Under the pieces are notes generated by a model. That model had not been told where the DNA came from and ran no database searches. It saw only the letters and a program-made list of their open reading frames with translations. Source: a bacterium (GTDB lineage Bacteria > SZUA-79 > Acidulodesulfobacterales > Acidulodesulfobacteraceae). Taken from it: a stretch of 64,000 nucleotides of DNA. The translations under genes and the position numbers were made by a program. The DNA lies in contig JAJZBN010000002.1 of assembly GCA_021798875.1 (NCBI GenBank), positions 18,831 through 82,830 of the forward strand, given 5' to 3'. Below are positions 18,971 to 27,429 of this stretch, piece after piece (position 1 is the first letter of the stretch; each line of letters starts with the position of its first letter).

Positions 18971-21094
18971 TTAATAATATAGTTTTGTTCTATCGTTAAA
19001 GTAAAATTTGCTTCTGCCTTTAATTTTATTGTAATATGTCACGTTTCCGCTTTTAACGGAATTTAAAAAATCTTCTGTTTCTTTAAAATTATATGGACTA
19101 TTAATTTTTAACGAAATTTCGGTGAATACGTCGGTTAAACTATATCTGTAAATGCCAAAATTAAATTCGTTATTTACGTTTATAATTTTGCCTTCAAAAT
19201 TTTCATAATACGTATTTTCTTCCTCCAAAAAGTCTTTAACCGGTATAACAACATCCGCCATAGCCGACAAAAGGCTTGTTTTAGATGAAAAAACGGCTAA
19301 AAATTCTAGATTGGAACTGTTGCGTATTATTTCTTTTCCGTAATCGTCGTCTTGTAAATCTCCGATATATATGAGATTTTTAATTCTGCCTGTATCCATG
19401 CCGGCTATTATTTCTTTAAAACCGACGGCATCGTCCGAAGGATAAACGCCTGCAGTTAAAAGCCCTCTATAGTTCGACGGCTTCATGAGAGGAAATAAAT
19501 ATACCGTTTTTTCCTGCTTGCGCAAAAATTGAACAATTTCCTGCAATATTAAAAAATCCTTATTCATATGTATAGCAGACATTATCGAATCTCCTATTAT
19601 AAAGGAAATACAGCCTGCATCCGCAATTACTTCTATAATTGATTTGCATACATCGTCTAAATCGGTTTGTTCTTTATTTAGGGTCATCCGCATTTTATTT
19701 AAATATGTTTCAAAAAATGATGCATCTATATCTTTTTTAGAACAGGCAATGTCTTCAAATCTGGAAAAGGAACGAACCATTTCTGCCTTTCCCGTTTTTG
19801 GATTTATTATAAAAAGCCTTCCTCCATGCTCTCTGCGCGTTTTTAAAATATCGTATGCCGCAAAAGGAATCTCGTCTTCTATACTGCCAAAATACAACAT
19901 GACTTCGGAATTTTTAATATCATTTATGTTGAAATTTTCCTCGAAAGAGAACAATCTTTTAAAATTTAAAAAATTTTTTCTGTATAATTCGGAAGCGGCA
20001 ATATCAAAATGTTTTAGTTTTAAAGTATTCTTAATAAATTCTAAAGAAGCTTTACCTCCGTTAATTGAAATATTCGGCGAAATCAAAACCGCCGAAGTCT
20101 CTACGGCATTATCAGCTTGAATACCTTTCATTCTTAAACTAAACTCTTCTGCGGCTTTTTCCAGCGTAACTTCTTCCAAGGCCGACTTTTTCTTGATATA
20201 TGGATTAGCAATATAATAGCTTTCGCAATCGCCGCTAATTGCAGGATAGAAAAAACCGGATTTGCAAAGATATCCTCCAAAAGGAGCATTCGTCCTCACT
20301 AAAGATTCATCGTGCGCGTATCTATAGTATTCTATTCTGCAGGCAGCCGAACATTTATCGCAAATCGACGAAAACGGATTTTCCTGCCAGTATCTTTCTT
20401 TAAATTTTGAAGGCTTCGAAACTAATGCGCCTACCGGACATACTTCAACGCAATTACCGCAATAATAGCAGTCTAAACGATCGGGTTCAACTGAAATTTC
20501 TTCAAAAGAACACCCTTCCGCAGGCTGAGAACCAAGCTGTGTTTTAGTGTCTGTTTTAAGTCCTATATAACCGTTATTCCCTTTGTCTTTCATCTGAAGA
20601 AACGGATTACCGTACATGTCGCCGCAAACCCTGATGCATCTAGAACATAAAACGCATCTTGTTGCGTTGTATTCTATTAAATCGCTTTTAAAAATTTTAG
20701 TCCTGTCTGGACAAATTTTTTTATCTTTCTGAGTAGTTACCCCAAATTCAAACGTTAAATCCTGCAAAAGACAGTCTCCGGATTTGTCACAGACCGGACA
20801 GTCAAGCGGATGATCCAATAACAGTTGCGAAATAACTTCTTTTCTTATTTCCCATAATTTTTCCGTTTCGGTATATATTTCATATCCTTCTTTAACTTTG
20901 GCGACGCAGGAAGGCAGCGGATTTTTTAAGTCCTTAACCTCCACTACGCAAACCCTGCAGGAACCTATCGGTTTGATTCTTTTTAGATAGCACAAAACGG
21001 GTATTTTGATTCCCGCTTGAGAGGCAGCTTCTAAAATAGTCAATCCTGACTGAGTTATAATTTTTTTTCCGTTTATAGTGATTTCTATATCCAT
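18971..21094 (-). CDS. nuoG: NADH-quinone oxidoreductase subunit G
   Basis: A 707-residue Fe-S subunit of the peripheral arm. In order: a 2Fe-2S domain (C35, C46, C49, C63); the His-ligated cluster N5 (H95, C99, C102, C108); two 4Fe-4S motifs (C147-C157 and C209-C219); and a further four-cysteine set (C245, C248, C252, C277) at the start of the molybdopterin-oxidoreductase-like domain, as in NuoG with cluster N7. The later domain is divergent and unlikely to bind a cofactor. It lies 9 bp after the NuoF-GltD hybrid, so it probably accepts electrons from it. Confidence 0.94.
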   Translation of the reverse strand: MDIEITINGKKIITQSGLTILEAASQAGIKIPVLCYLKRIKPIGSCRVCVVEVKDLKNPLPSCVAKVKEGYEIYTETEKLWEIRKEVISQLLLDHPLDCPVCDKSGDCLLQDLTFEFGVTTQKDKKICPDRTKIFKSDLIEYNATRCVLCSRCIRVCGDMYGNPFLQMKDKGNNGYIGLKTDTKTQLGSQPAEGCSFEEISVEPDRLDCYYCGNCVEVCPVGALVSKPSKFKERYWQENPFSSICDKCSAACRIEYYRYAHDESLVRTNAPFGGYLCKSGFFYPAISGDCESYYIANPYIKKKSALEEVTLEKAAEEFSLRMKGIQADNAVETSAVLISPNISINGGKASLEFIKNTLKLKHFDIAASELYRKNFLNFKRLFSFEENFNINDIKNSEVMLYFGSIEDEIPFAAYDILKTRREHGGRLFIINPKTGKAEMVRSFSRFEDIACSKKDIDASFFETYLNKMRMTLNKEQTDLDDVCKSIIEVIADAGCISFIIGDSIMSAIHMNKDFLILQEIVQFLRKQEKTVYLFPLMKPSNYRGLLTAGVYPSDDAVGFKEIIAGMDTGRIKNLIYIGDLQDDDYGKEIIRNSSNLEFLAVFSSKTSLLSAMADVVIPVKDFLEEENTYYENFEGKIINVNNEFNFGIYRYSLTDVFTEISLKINSPYNFKETEDFLNSVKSGNVTYYNKIKGRSKFYFNDRTKLYY

Positions 21095-21103
21095 AATGAT
21101 GTC

Positions 21104-23011
21104 CTAATCCTCAAACTTAACAAGCATAAGATAATAACATCTCATGCATCTCGTCGCTTCGTAAACCGCATCGTCGTTCGTAAACCCTTTATCTGCTTCT
21201 TCAAAACTTTTTATACGTTCTTTAACTGGCTTAATTATCTGTTTTGGTGCGAAATTTCCCGGCGGCATATCGGCATTTTTAATTACTTCGTTTTTATCGT
21301 AAACGCCTATAGCCTCAAATAGATTTTCAAAAAGACAGTCGTCCGTAGGAGTGAACGTTCCTGTTCTTATATACTGGTCTATTCTTCTTGCAGCATTTTT
21401 TCCGTCCCTATTTGAATCAACTATGCTGATAGGTCCTGTTAAAGCGTCGCCTCCGGCAAAAACGCCTGGCATATCGGTCATAAAAGTAAATTTGTCGGCA
21501 GAAATAGTCTTTCCTTTCACTATTTTTATTTCAGGTACGTCTTTAAGACAGTCGAAATCGGGCACCTGTCCTATAGCCATAATAAAATCATCCGTTTCTA
21601 TGTCAAAATCGGTATCCGGCACTTCTACCGGACTTTTCCTTCCGCTTGCATCTATTTCACCAAGTTTCATTTTTCTGCATCTTACGCCAGTAACTCTGCC
21701 GTTTTCATGAAGAATAGCAACCGGATTCGTCAAAAATTCAAACTTAACTCCTTCTTCAATCGCCGTTTCAAGTTCGTCGTATGCAGCCGGCATCTCTTCT
21801 TTACTTCTTCTGTAAACTACCGTTACGTCTTTATACCCTAACCTTACGGCAGTCCTGCAGCAGTCTATAGCGACGTTCCCGCCGCCCTCTATAATAACTT
21901 TTTTGCCAATATCAATTTTTTGTCCAAGATTTACTTTTCTTAAAAATTCGACTCCGTCGAAAAAACCTTTTAAATTATCGTTTTCGCCGGGCAGATTAAT
22001 ATTCTGTCCTAAATGTGCTCCTATTCCAAGGAATACTGCTTTGAATCCCTGCCCGAAAAGGTCTTTTATAGTAAAATCTTTCCCGAGTCTGCTGTTTAAC
22101 TTATATTCTATTCCGGTGGAAAGTATATAACCTATTTCCGCATCTAAAAAATGTTTTGGAAGCCTGAATTTAGGAATTCCGACGTTCATCATGCCGCCAA
22201 GAACGGGTAGAGCTTCGAATATAACTGGTTTATACCCCATTAATCTCAAATAATAAGCGCAGCTTAAACCTGCCGGACCGGAACCTACTATAGCAACTTT
22301 AATATTATTATCTTTTATTTTAAAATCAGGCTTATAATTGGAATAAAAAACTTCGTCTGCCGCAAATCTTCTTATTAGGCAAATTTGAATGGAATCATCT
22401 ATATTTGCCCTGCGGCAGTTATCCTGACACGGGTGAAAACAAGTTCTTCCTAATATTCCTGCAAGCGGAGTGTTTCTTCTTGCCGACTGTAAAGCGTCTT
22501 CATATCTGCCGTCCCTGACTCTTTCCATCCAGTTAGGTATATCTAATTTTGAAGGGCAACCGTTAATACAGGGAGCGGTAACGTGAGCTATATAATCCCC
22601 TCTTTTTATTATTTCTTTACTTTTTATAACTTTTTCAAAGTCTTCCCTGTAATTATCGATAAGTTCAACTACGGAAGAAGGTCCTATAGTTCCCACGGTA
22701 CATTTTGAAGACGACATAATCCAATCACAAAGGTTTCTTAACCTATCTATGTCTTCAATTATAGCTTTTCCTATGCAGATATTTTCTAAAATTTCCGAAG
22801 CTACGTCGGTTCCATTCTTGCAAGGAACACACACGCCGCATGATATTTTCTGCAATTCTTGCATGTAGCATCTTGCAAGATCAACCTTATTGTCTTTTTC
22901 GTCCAATAAAGCTACGCCCGTCCAATTTAATACAGACGATATTTTTTTATGACCCGAACGTTCAAAAAAATTCAGATCTAACCTGTCGCTTAATTTATCT
23001 ATTATTTTCAT
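21104..23011 (-). CDS. Hybrid NuoF Fe-S segment / GltD-like NAD(P)H flavoprotein
   Basis: I chose the ATG at 23009-23011 (635 residues); the longer frame from 23074 would run about 50 bp into nuoD. Residues 1-130 match only the C-terminal part of NuoF: SCGVCVPC (C58, C61, C64) and C104 in CTVGTIG bind cluster N3 in that family. The FMN/NADH-binding half of NuoF is absent. From about 145 on it is GltD-like: cluster cysteines C148, C152, C191, C195 and C199, an FAD motif AIVGSGPAGLSCAY (240-253), an NAD(P)H motif IIEGGGNVAIDCCR, and the late FAD motif GVFAGGDALTGP. A further CxxC (RCMRCYY) ends the protein. It stands where nuoE and nuoF normally lie. I infer that it feeds electrons from NAD(P)H, or possibly ferredoxin, into NuoG; which one is unknown. 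Confidence 0.85.
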   Translation of the reverse strand: MKIIDKLSDRLDLNFFERSGHKKISSVLNWTGVALLDEKDNKVDLARCYMQELQKISCGVCVPCKNGTDVASEILENICIGKAIIEDIDRLRNLCDWIMSSSKCTVGTIGPSSVVELIDNYREDFEKVIKSKEIIKRGDYIAHVTAPCINGCPSKLDIPNWMERVRDGRYEDALQSARRNTPLAGILGRTCFHPCQDNCRRANIDDSIQICLIRRFAADEVFYSNYKPDFKIKDNNIKVAIVGSGPAGLSCAYYLRLMGYKPVIFEALPVLGGMMNVGIPKFRLPKHFLDAEIGYILSTGIEYKLNSRLGKDFTIKDLFGQGFKAVFLGIGAHLGQNINLPGENDNLKGFFDGVEFLRKVNLGQKIDIGKKVIIEGGGNVAIDCCRTAVRLGYKDVTVVYRRSKEEMPAAYDELETAIEEGVKFEFLTNPVAILHENGRVTGVRCRKMKLGEIDASGRKSPVEVPDTDFDIETDDFIMAIGQVPDFDCLKDVPEIKIVKGKTISADKFTFMTDMPGVFAGGDALTGPISIVDSNRDGKNAARRIDQYIRTGTFTPTDDCLFENLFEAIGVYDKNEVIKNADMPPGNFAPKQIIKPVKERIKSFEEADKGFTNDDAVYEATRCMRCYYLMLVKFED

Positions 23012-23024
23012 AATTAATTTATTT

Positions 23025-24224
23025 TTATCTGTCAACTTCGCCGAGTAATATATCGACGCTCCCCATAATTGCAATTAAATCCGCTACCATATGTCCTTTA
23101 ACCATTTCGTTAAGAGCGCTTATATTGCAAAACGACGGCGGTCTGACTCTCATTCTGTATGGGAACGCAGAACCGTCGGAAATTAGATAAAAACCTAATT
23201 CTCCTCTGGGATTTTCTATAGAAACGTAAGCTTCTCCTTTTGGAGGTTTAATTCCTTCCATCCCGTATTTAAAATTAAAAATCATACCTTCCATGGTAGT
23301 CAAAGCCCTTTTCTTAGTCGGTTTAACGTATAACGGATATTCGTCATGGCTTAAATATTCGCCTTCGGGAATATTTTCTACAGCCTGCGATATTATCTTA
23401 AGGCTCTGCCTCATTTCTTCTATCCTTATTACGTATCTGTCGTATGTATCGCCGTTATCTCCTATCGGCACTTCAAAATCGAAGTCTTCGTAACTGGAAT
23501 AAGGATTTACTTTACGTACGTCATATTTAACTCCGCTGCCTCTAAGAGAAGGTCCCGTCAATGCAAAATTTATCGCGCTTTCGGCTGAAATTATTCCTAA
23601 ATTTTTTGTTCTTTCGAGCCATATTTTATTTTTAGTAAGAAGCGCTTCATATTCATTTATCTTTTCGGGAAAAATCTTTATGAAATCCTTGGTTTTCTCT
23701 ATGAAATCATTATGAAAATCCATTGCAAGACCGCCTACGCGGAAAAAAGAAGGCGTCATCCTTTGACCCGTAACTGTTTCTATTATATCCAATATTAATT
23801 CTCTTTCGCGGAAACAGTATAGAAACTCGGTTAATGCGCCTAAATCTACGGCATGCGTCGCAAGCCAGACGAGATGCGAACTTATCCTGGTAAATTCGGC
23901 TAAAATCACGCGTACATATTCAGCCCTCTTAGGCGCTTTAACTCCGCAAAGCTTTTCTACCGCCAATATATAGCCGAGATTGTTTGATGCGCCTGCTACG
24001 TAATCCATTCTGTCGGTAATAGTTTCAGCCTGGTGATAAGTTTTATATTCTGCATATTTTTCCATACTGGTATGCAAATAACCTATTATAGGCTCTGCAT
24101 GAATTATGGTTTCTCCGTCTAATTGAACTAAAACCCTTAGAACTCCGTGCGTAGCCGGATGCGAAGGACCTATATTCAATACGAACTTATCGTTTTCTAT
24201 AAGAAAATCTTTCTGCGCAATCAT
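23025..24224 (-). CDS. nuoD: NADH-quinone oxidoreductase subunit D
   Basis: A 399-residue 49-kDa subunit that forms the quinone pocket with NuoB. NIGPSHPATHGVLR holds the quinone-site histidines; EPIIGYLHTSMEKYAEYKT and the C-terminal SVDILLGEVDR are conserved. It is a separate gene from nuoC, 20 bp downstream. Confidence 0.97.
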   Translation of the reverse strand: MIAQKDFLIENDKFVLNIGPSHPATHGVLRVLVQLDGETIIHAEPIIGYLHTSMEKYAEYKTYHQAETITDRMDYVAGASNNLGYILAVEKLCGVKAPKRAEYVRVILAEFTRISSHLVWLATHAVDLGALTEFLYCFRERELILDIIETVTGQRMTPSFFRVGGLAMDFHNDFIEKTKDFIKIFPEKINEYEALLTKNKIWLERTKNLGIISAESAINFALTGPSLRGSGVKYDVRKVNPYSSYEDFDFEVPIGDNGDTYDRYVIRIEEMRQSLKIISQAVENIPEGEYLSHDEYPLYVKPTKKRALTTMEGMIFNFKYGMEGIKPPKGEAYVSIENPRGELGFYLISDGSAFPYRMRVRPPSFCNISALNEMVKGHMVADLIAIMGSVDILLGEVDR

Positions 24225-24244
24225 AGTTAAATTATCTATAAATA

Positions 24245-24778
24245 TTATTTAATTTGTTCTAAATCGATATAACCTGGAGCATCCATTTCAATTTCGTGAG
24301 GCTCGGGTCTCTTCCTTAAAGGATAATCTTTAAGAAGCGGATGTCCGACCCAGTCGTCAGGATTTAAAATTCTTTTTAAATCCGGGTGTCCTTTAAATTT
24401 CAGCCCGAACATATCGTAAACTTCTCGTTCAAACCAGTCTGCCGAATTATAAACCGACGTCAAACTGGGATATTCCGGTTCGTCTATTTTGCTCCAAATT
24501 TTTATAAAAACCCTGAAGTTATTTTTTATGGAATAAAAATTATATATTACTTCTATTCTTTCCGCTCTTTTTGGGTAATCGACCGCAAACAGGTCCGAAA
24601 GCATATTAAATTCTAATCTTGCATCGTTTTTTAGGAATAAAGCAAACTTTAGCAAATCGTCTTTTTTAATTCTTATATGAGTGTCGCCGTTTATAACGTC
24701 CGAAGCTATAACGGATTGCGGCATTGACTCTTTAATAACGGTTAATGCGAACATTATATCCATGTCGTCGGCTTTCAT
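24245..24778 (-). CDS. nuoC: NADH-quinone oxidoreductase subunit C
   Basis: A 177-residue 30-kDa subunit. The family signature [18 protein letters not shown] followed by [20 protein letters not shown] is clear. It is not fused to NuoD, unlike in E. coli. It lies 19 bp after nuoB. Confidence 0.97.
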   Translation of the reverse strand: MKADDMDIMFALTVIKESMPQSVIASDVINGDTHIRIKKDDLLKFALFLKNDARLEFNMLSDLFAVDYPKRAERIEVIYNFYSIKNNFRVFIKIWSKIDEPEYPSLTSVYNSADWFEREVYDMFGLKFKGHPDLKRILNPDDWVGHPLLKDYPLRKRPEPHEIEMDAPGYIDLEQIK

Positions 24779-24797
24779 TAGTATTTAATTATATTAA

Positions 24798-25310
24798 TTA
24801 ATATTTTTTATTGCTGTCTATATGTAATTTAGGCGGCTCTTCATGCTTCAAAGTGCCTTTTTCTATTTTTTCTTGAAGTTTTACTATTCCGTAAATAAGA
24901 GCTTCTGGACGCGGAGGACAGCCTGGTATATAAACATCGACAGGAATAATAGTATCGACTCCCTGAACAATGCTGTAAACATTAAAAAGTCCTCCCGAAC
25001 ATGCACAGTCGCCCATGGCAATAACCCATTTAGGATTAGGCATCTGGTCGTAAATTCTTTTAACCATCGGTGCCATTTTATATGAAACCCTGCCGGACAC
25101 TATTATAAGGTCGGACTGTCGAGGACTGGACCTGAATATAAGTCCGAGCCTGTCGAAGTCGTATCTTGACGATGCTACAGTCATCATTTCGATAGCGCAG
25201 CATGCCAACCCGAAAGTTGCAGGCCATATAGACCACTTTCTGCCCCATGAAACAATTTTATCCAATGAAGCTGTAATTATATTGTCTCCGAGATGCTCTT
25301 CTATTCCCAT
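24798..25310 (-). CDS. nuoB: NADH-quinone oxidoreductase subunit B
   Basis: A 170-residue subunit binding cluster N2, the last Fe-S centre before quinone. The ligands are visible as tandem cysteines C37-C38 ([10 protein letters not shown]), C102 (GDCACSGG) and C131 (PGCPPRPE). It overlaps nuoA by 10 bases. Confidence 0.97.
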   Translation of the reverse strand: MGIEEHLGDNIITASLDKIVSWGRKWSIWPATFGLACCAIEMMTVASSRYDFDRLGLIFRSSPRQSDLIIVSGRVSYKMAPMVKRIYDQMPNPKWVIAMGDCACSGGLFNVYSIVQGVDTIIPVDVYIPGCPPRPEALIYGIVKLQEKIEKGTLKHEEPPKLHIDSNKKY

Positions 25311-25681
25311 TTAAGCGCTCCTTTTAGCCATACGTAAAGCAGACCTATTACCAATATCACTATAAATAAAAACATTTCGACAAAACCGAGTATTCCAAGG
25401 TGCGAAAATATAACCGCCCAAGGAAATAAAAAAAGAGCTTCTATGTCGAAAAGAAGAAAAAATATAGCTATTAGATAAAACTTTACGTCGAATTTAACGT
25501 GGGGTTCGCCGGTAGGCTCGACGCCGCATTCATATGCTTTTAATTTGCCGGATTCGTATGTCTTTTTTCCTATAAAATTAGATATTAAAATGGTAAAGAC
25601 AGCAAATATGATTGCTATAACAAGCATTATAAATATTGGCAGAAAAGAAATTAAACCGTTGTTGTTTATACTATTATTCAT
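25301..25681 (-). CDS. nuoA: NADH-quinone oxidoreductase subunit A
   Basis: A 126-residue three-helix membrane subunit. The conserved loop [20 protein letters not shown] is followed by [16 protein letters not shown]. It is the first nuo gene. No clear ribosome site precedes its ATG, and the 156 bp upstream gap contains two long AT-rich palindromes that may hold or affect the operon promoter. Confidence 0.97.
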   Translation of the reverse strand: MNNSINNNGLISFLPIFIMLVIAIIFAVFTILISNFIGKKTYESGKLKAYECGVEPTGEPHVKFDVKFYLIAIFFLLFDIEALFLFPWAVIFSHLGILGFVEMFLFIVILVIGLLYVWLKGALKWE

Positions 25682-25727
25682 TTAATTAATAGTTAATGTA
25701 ATATAGTTTAATGTTATTAATCTAAAC

Positions 25728-25759
25728 TTTTTGAGTATATCATATGATATACTCAAAAA
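25728..25759. repeat. 32-bp perfect AT-rich palindrome upstream of nuoA
   Basis: The arm TTTTTGAGTATATCAT is followed directly by its exact reverse complement, with the centre at 25743/25744 and no loop. It lies 47 bp upstream of the nuoA start. A U-tract does not follow the hairpin on either strand, so a classic terminator is unlikely; a regulator site or a cruciform/attenuating hairpin is possible. Confidence 0.8.
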
Positions 25760-25802
25760 TCAAGTTATAAAATTATAATTTATAAAAAAATTTAAATAAA
25801 TA

Positions 25803-25834
25803 TAAATATATACATATGCATATATTTATATTTA
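25803..25834. repeat. 32-bp near-perfect AT palindrome after pepA
   Basis: A palindrome centred on ATATGCATAT (25814-25823), with two mismatched pairs among sixteen. It starts 3 bp beyond the pepA stop in the direction of transcription. It consists almost only of A and T, so any hairpin would be weak. It may help to end the pepA message. Confidence 0.5.
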
Positions 25835-25837
25835 CTA

Positions 25838-27403
25838 TTATAATTTATGCTGATTTAAATAATAAAGTAAAGTTCTCACACCAACCCCCGTACCGCCCTT
25901 AGGGTTATAATTAAAACCGGTTTTGGTAAAAGCAGGTCCTGCTATGTCTATATGGCACCATTTAGCCTTATCGGGAACGAATTCTTCCAGAAACATTCCT
26001 GCCGTAATCGCACCGCCGTATCTGTTACCTACGTTTTTTAAATCGGCAATCGGACTTGAAAGTTTTTCCTTCATATTATCGTCGAAAGGAAGTTCCCACA
26101 TTCTTTCTCCGGTAATTTGACTTGTCGATATTATATTGGATATTAGGTCTTTATCGTTTCCCATAACTCCGGAAGTGTATTCTCCAAGAGCGATAACGCA
26201 TGCTCCGGTCAGCGTCGCCAAATCTATAATTTCATCTACGCCTAAATCTTTAGTATAACTTAAAGCGTCCGCCAAAGTCAGCCTGCCTTCCGCATCGGTA
26301 TTATCTATCTCTATAGTCTTGCCGTTTAAAGCTTTAACTATATCGTCTGGCCTTTGGGCTCCGCCGTCGGGCATATTTTCGCAAGCTGCAATAATACCGT
26401 GTACTTCCAATTCTACATCGAAATTTTTAATATACTTCATAATAGCAAGCACGGTGCAAGCTCCCGATTTATCGCTTTTCATGGTAGTCATAAAATCAGC
26501 CGGCTTCAAAGAAAGTCCGCCGCTGTCGAAAGTAATGCCTTTTCCGATTAAAGCTATTTTTTTGATATTTTTACTCTTAGACTTATTTTTCGGTTTATAT
26601 GTTAAATGAATAAACCTGGGCGGATTTTTAGATCCGCGCGCTACGCCGTAAAAAGCGTTCATTCCTTTTTTTACTATCTCTTTTTCGTTAAATATTTCGC
26701 AGTCCATACCGCTCTCTTTAGATATTTTCGCTGCTAAGTCAGCTAAATATTCAGGGTTTACGACGTTACCGGGTTCGTTTACTATATCGCGCGCAAAATT
26801 TGCCGCAGAAGCCGTTTTTTTACCGAAATCAAAACCTTCGTCCGCAGTTTTAACATTATCTTTAGTTACTTTTAAACCGTTAAAATGTATATTTATAACT
26901 TCGGGATATTTTTCGTCTTTATCTGTTTTAAGCTTTCCTTTGCTATCTGAAGCAGCAGACATATATTTTTTGAACTCGTACAAACCTAATTCCGCTCCCT
27001 CCGATATTGCCGCCGCCGAATAAAACAATCCCTTTTTTATATAATATTCGCCGTTTAATTCCGGAATTACTACCGTTATTTCTTTTGCCTTGTTTGTCTT
27101 AGCGGTTTTTGCGGCGGCCGCAATAAAACTTCTTAAAGAGTCGTAATTAAATTTGTCTTTTTTGTCTAATCCGTAAATTAAGGAATAAACAGGAGATTCT
27201 ATAAGAACGCTCTTTCCTTTTTTTGCTTTAAAATCTAAACGTTTAAGTCTTTTATAAATGAATTCGAACTTCTTAAAATTTCCTGATTTTAAAAAACTAT
27301 TTTCTTCTCCATGAAAAACTCCAAAAGCAAAAATATGATTTAATTCGTCTGATTTGCTCTCGGATAAATTTTTATCGATTGAATCCGTTATTTTAAACTT
27401 CAT
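25838..27403 (-). CDS. pepA: Leucyl aminopeptidase (M17 family)
   Basis: A 521-residue cytosolic metallo-aminopeptidase that removes N-terminal residues from peptides. The N-terminal half is a poorly conserved macro-like domain. The catalytic domain has GKGITFDSGGLSLKP, MKSDKSGACTV and the M17 signature NTDAEGRLTLADAL with the metal-binding residues, then GNRYGGAITAG and WCHIDIAGPA. AGGAGG lies before the ATG. It follows acs by 26 bp and precedes the nuo operon. Confidence 0.95.
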   Translation of the reverse strand: MKFKITDSIDKNLSESKSDELNHIFAFGVFHGEENSFLKSGNFKKFEFIYKRLKRLDFKAKKGKSVLIESPVYSLIYGLDKKDKFNYDSLRSFIAAAAKTAKTNKAKEITVVIPELNGEYYIKKGLFYSAAAISEGAELGLYEFKKYMSAASDSKGKLKTDKDEKYPEVINIHFNGLKVTKDNVKTADEGFDFGKKTASAANFARDIVNEPGNVVNPEYLADLAAKISKESGMDCEIFNEKEIVKKGMNAFYGVARGSKNPPRFIHLTYKPKNKSKSKNIKKIALIGKGITFDSGGLSLKPADFMTTMKSDKSGACTVLAIMKYIKNFDVELEVHGIIAACENMPDGGAQRPDDIVKALNGKTIEIDNTDAEGRLTLADALSYTKDLGVDEIIDLATLTGACVIALGEYTSGVMGNDKDLISNIISTSQITGERMWELPFDDNMKEKLSSPIADLKNVGNRYGGAITAGMFLEEFVPDKAKWCHIDIAGPAFTKTGFNYNPKGGTGVGVRTLLYYLNQHKL

Positions 27404-27429
27404 TTTTATCCTCCTAATTTTATTTTTTA

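Noticed and set aside
23012..23074. Longer N-terminus of the NuoF-GltD hybrid, starting inside nuoD
   Set aside because: The extra 21 residues would overlap nuoD by about 50 bp, against the tight non-overlapping spacing of the neighbouring nuo genes, and match nothing in NuoF; an ATG just after the nuoD stop is simpler.
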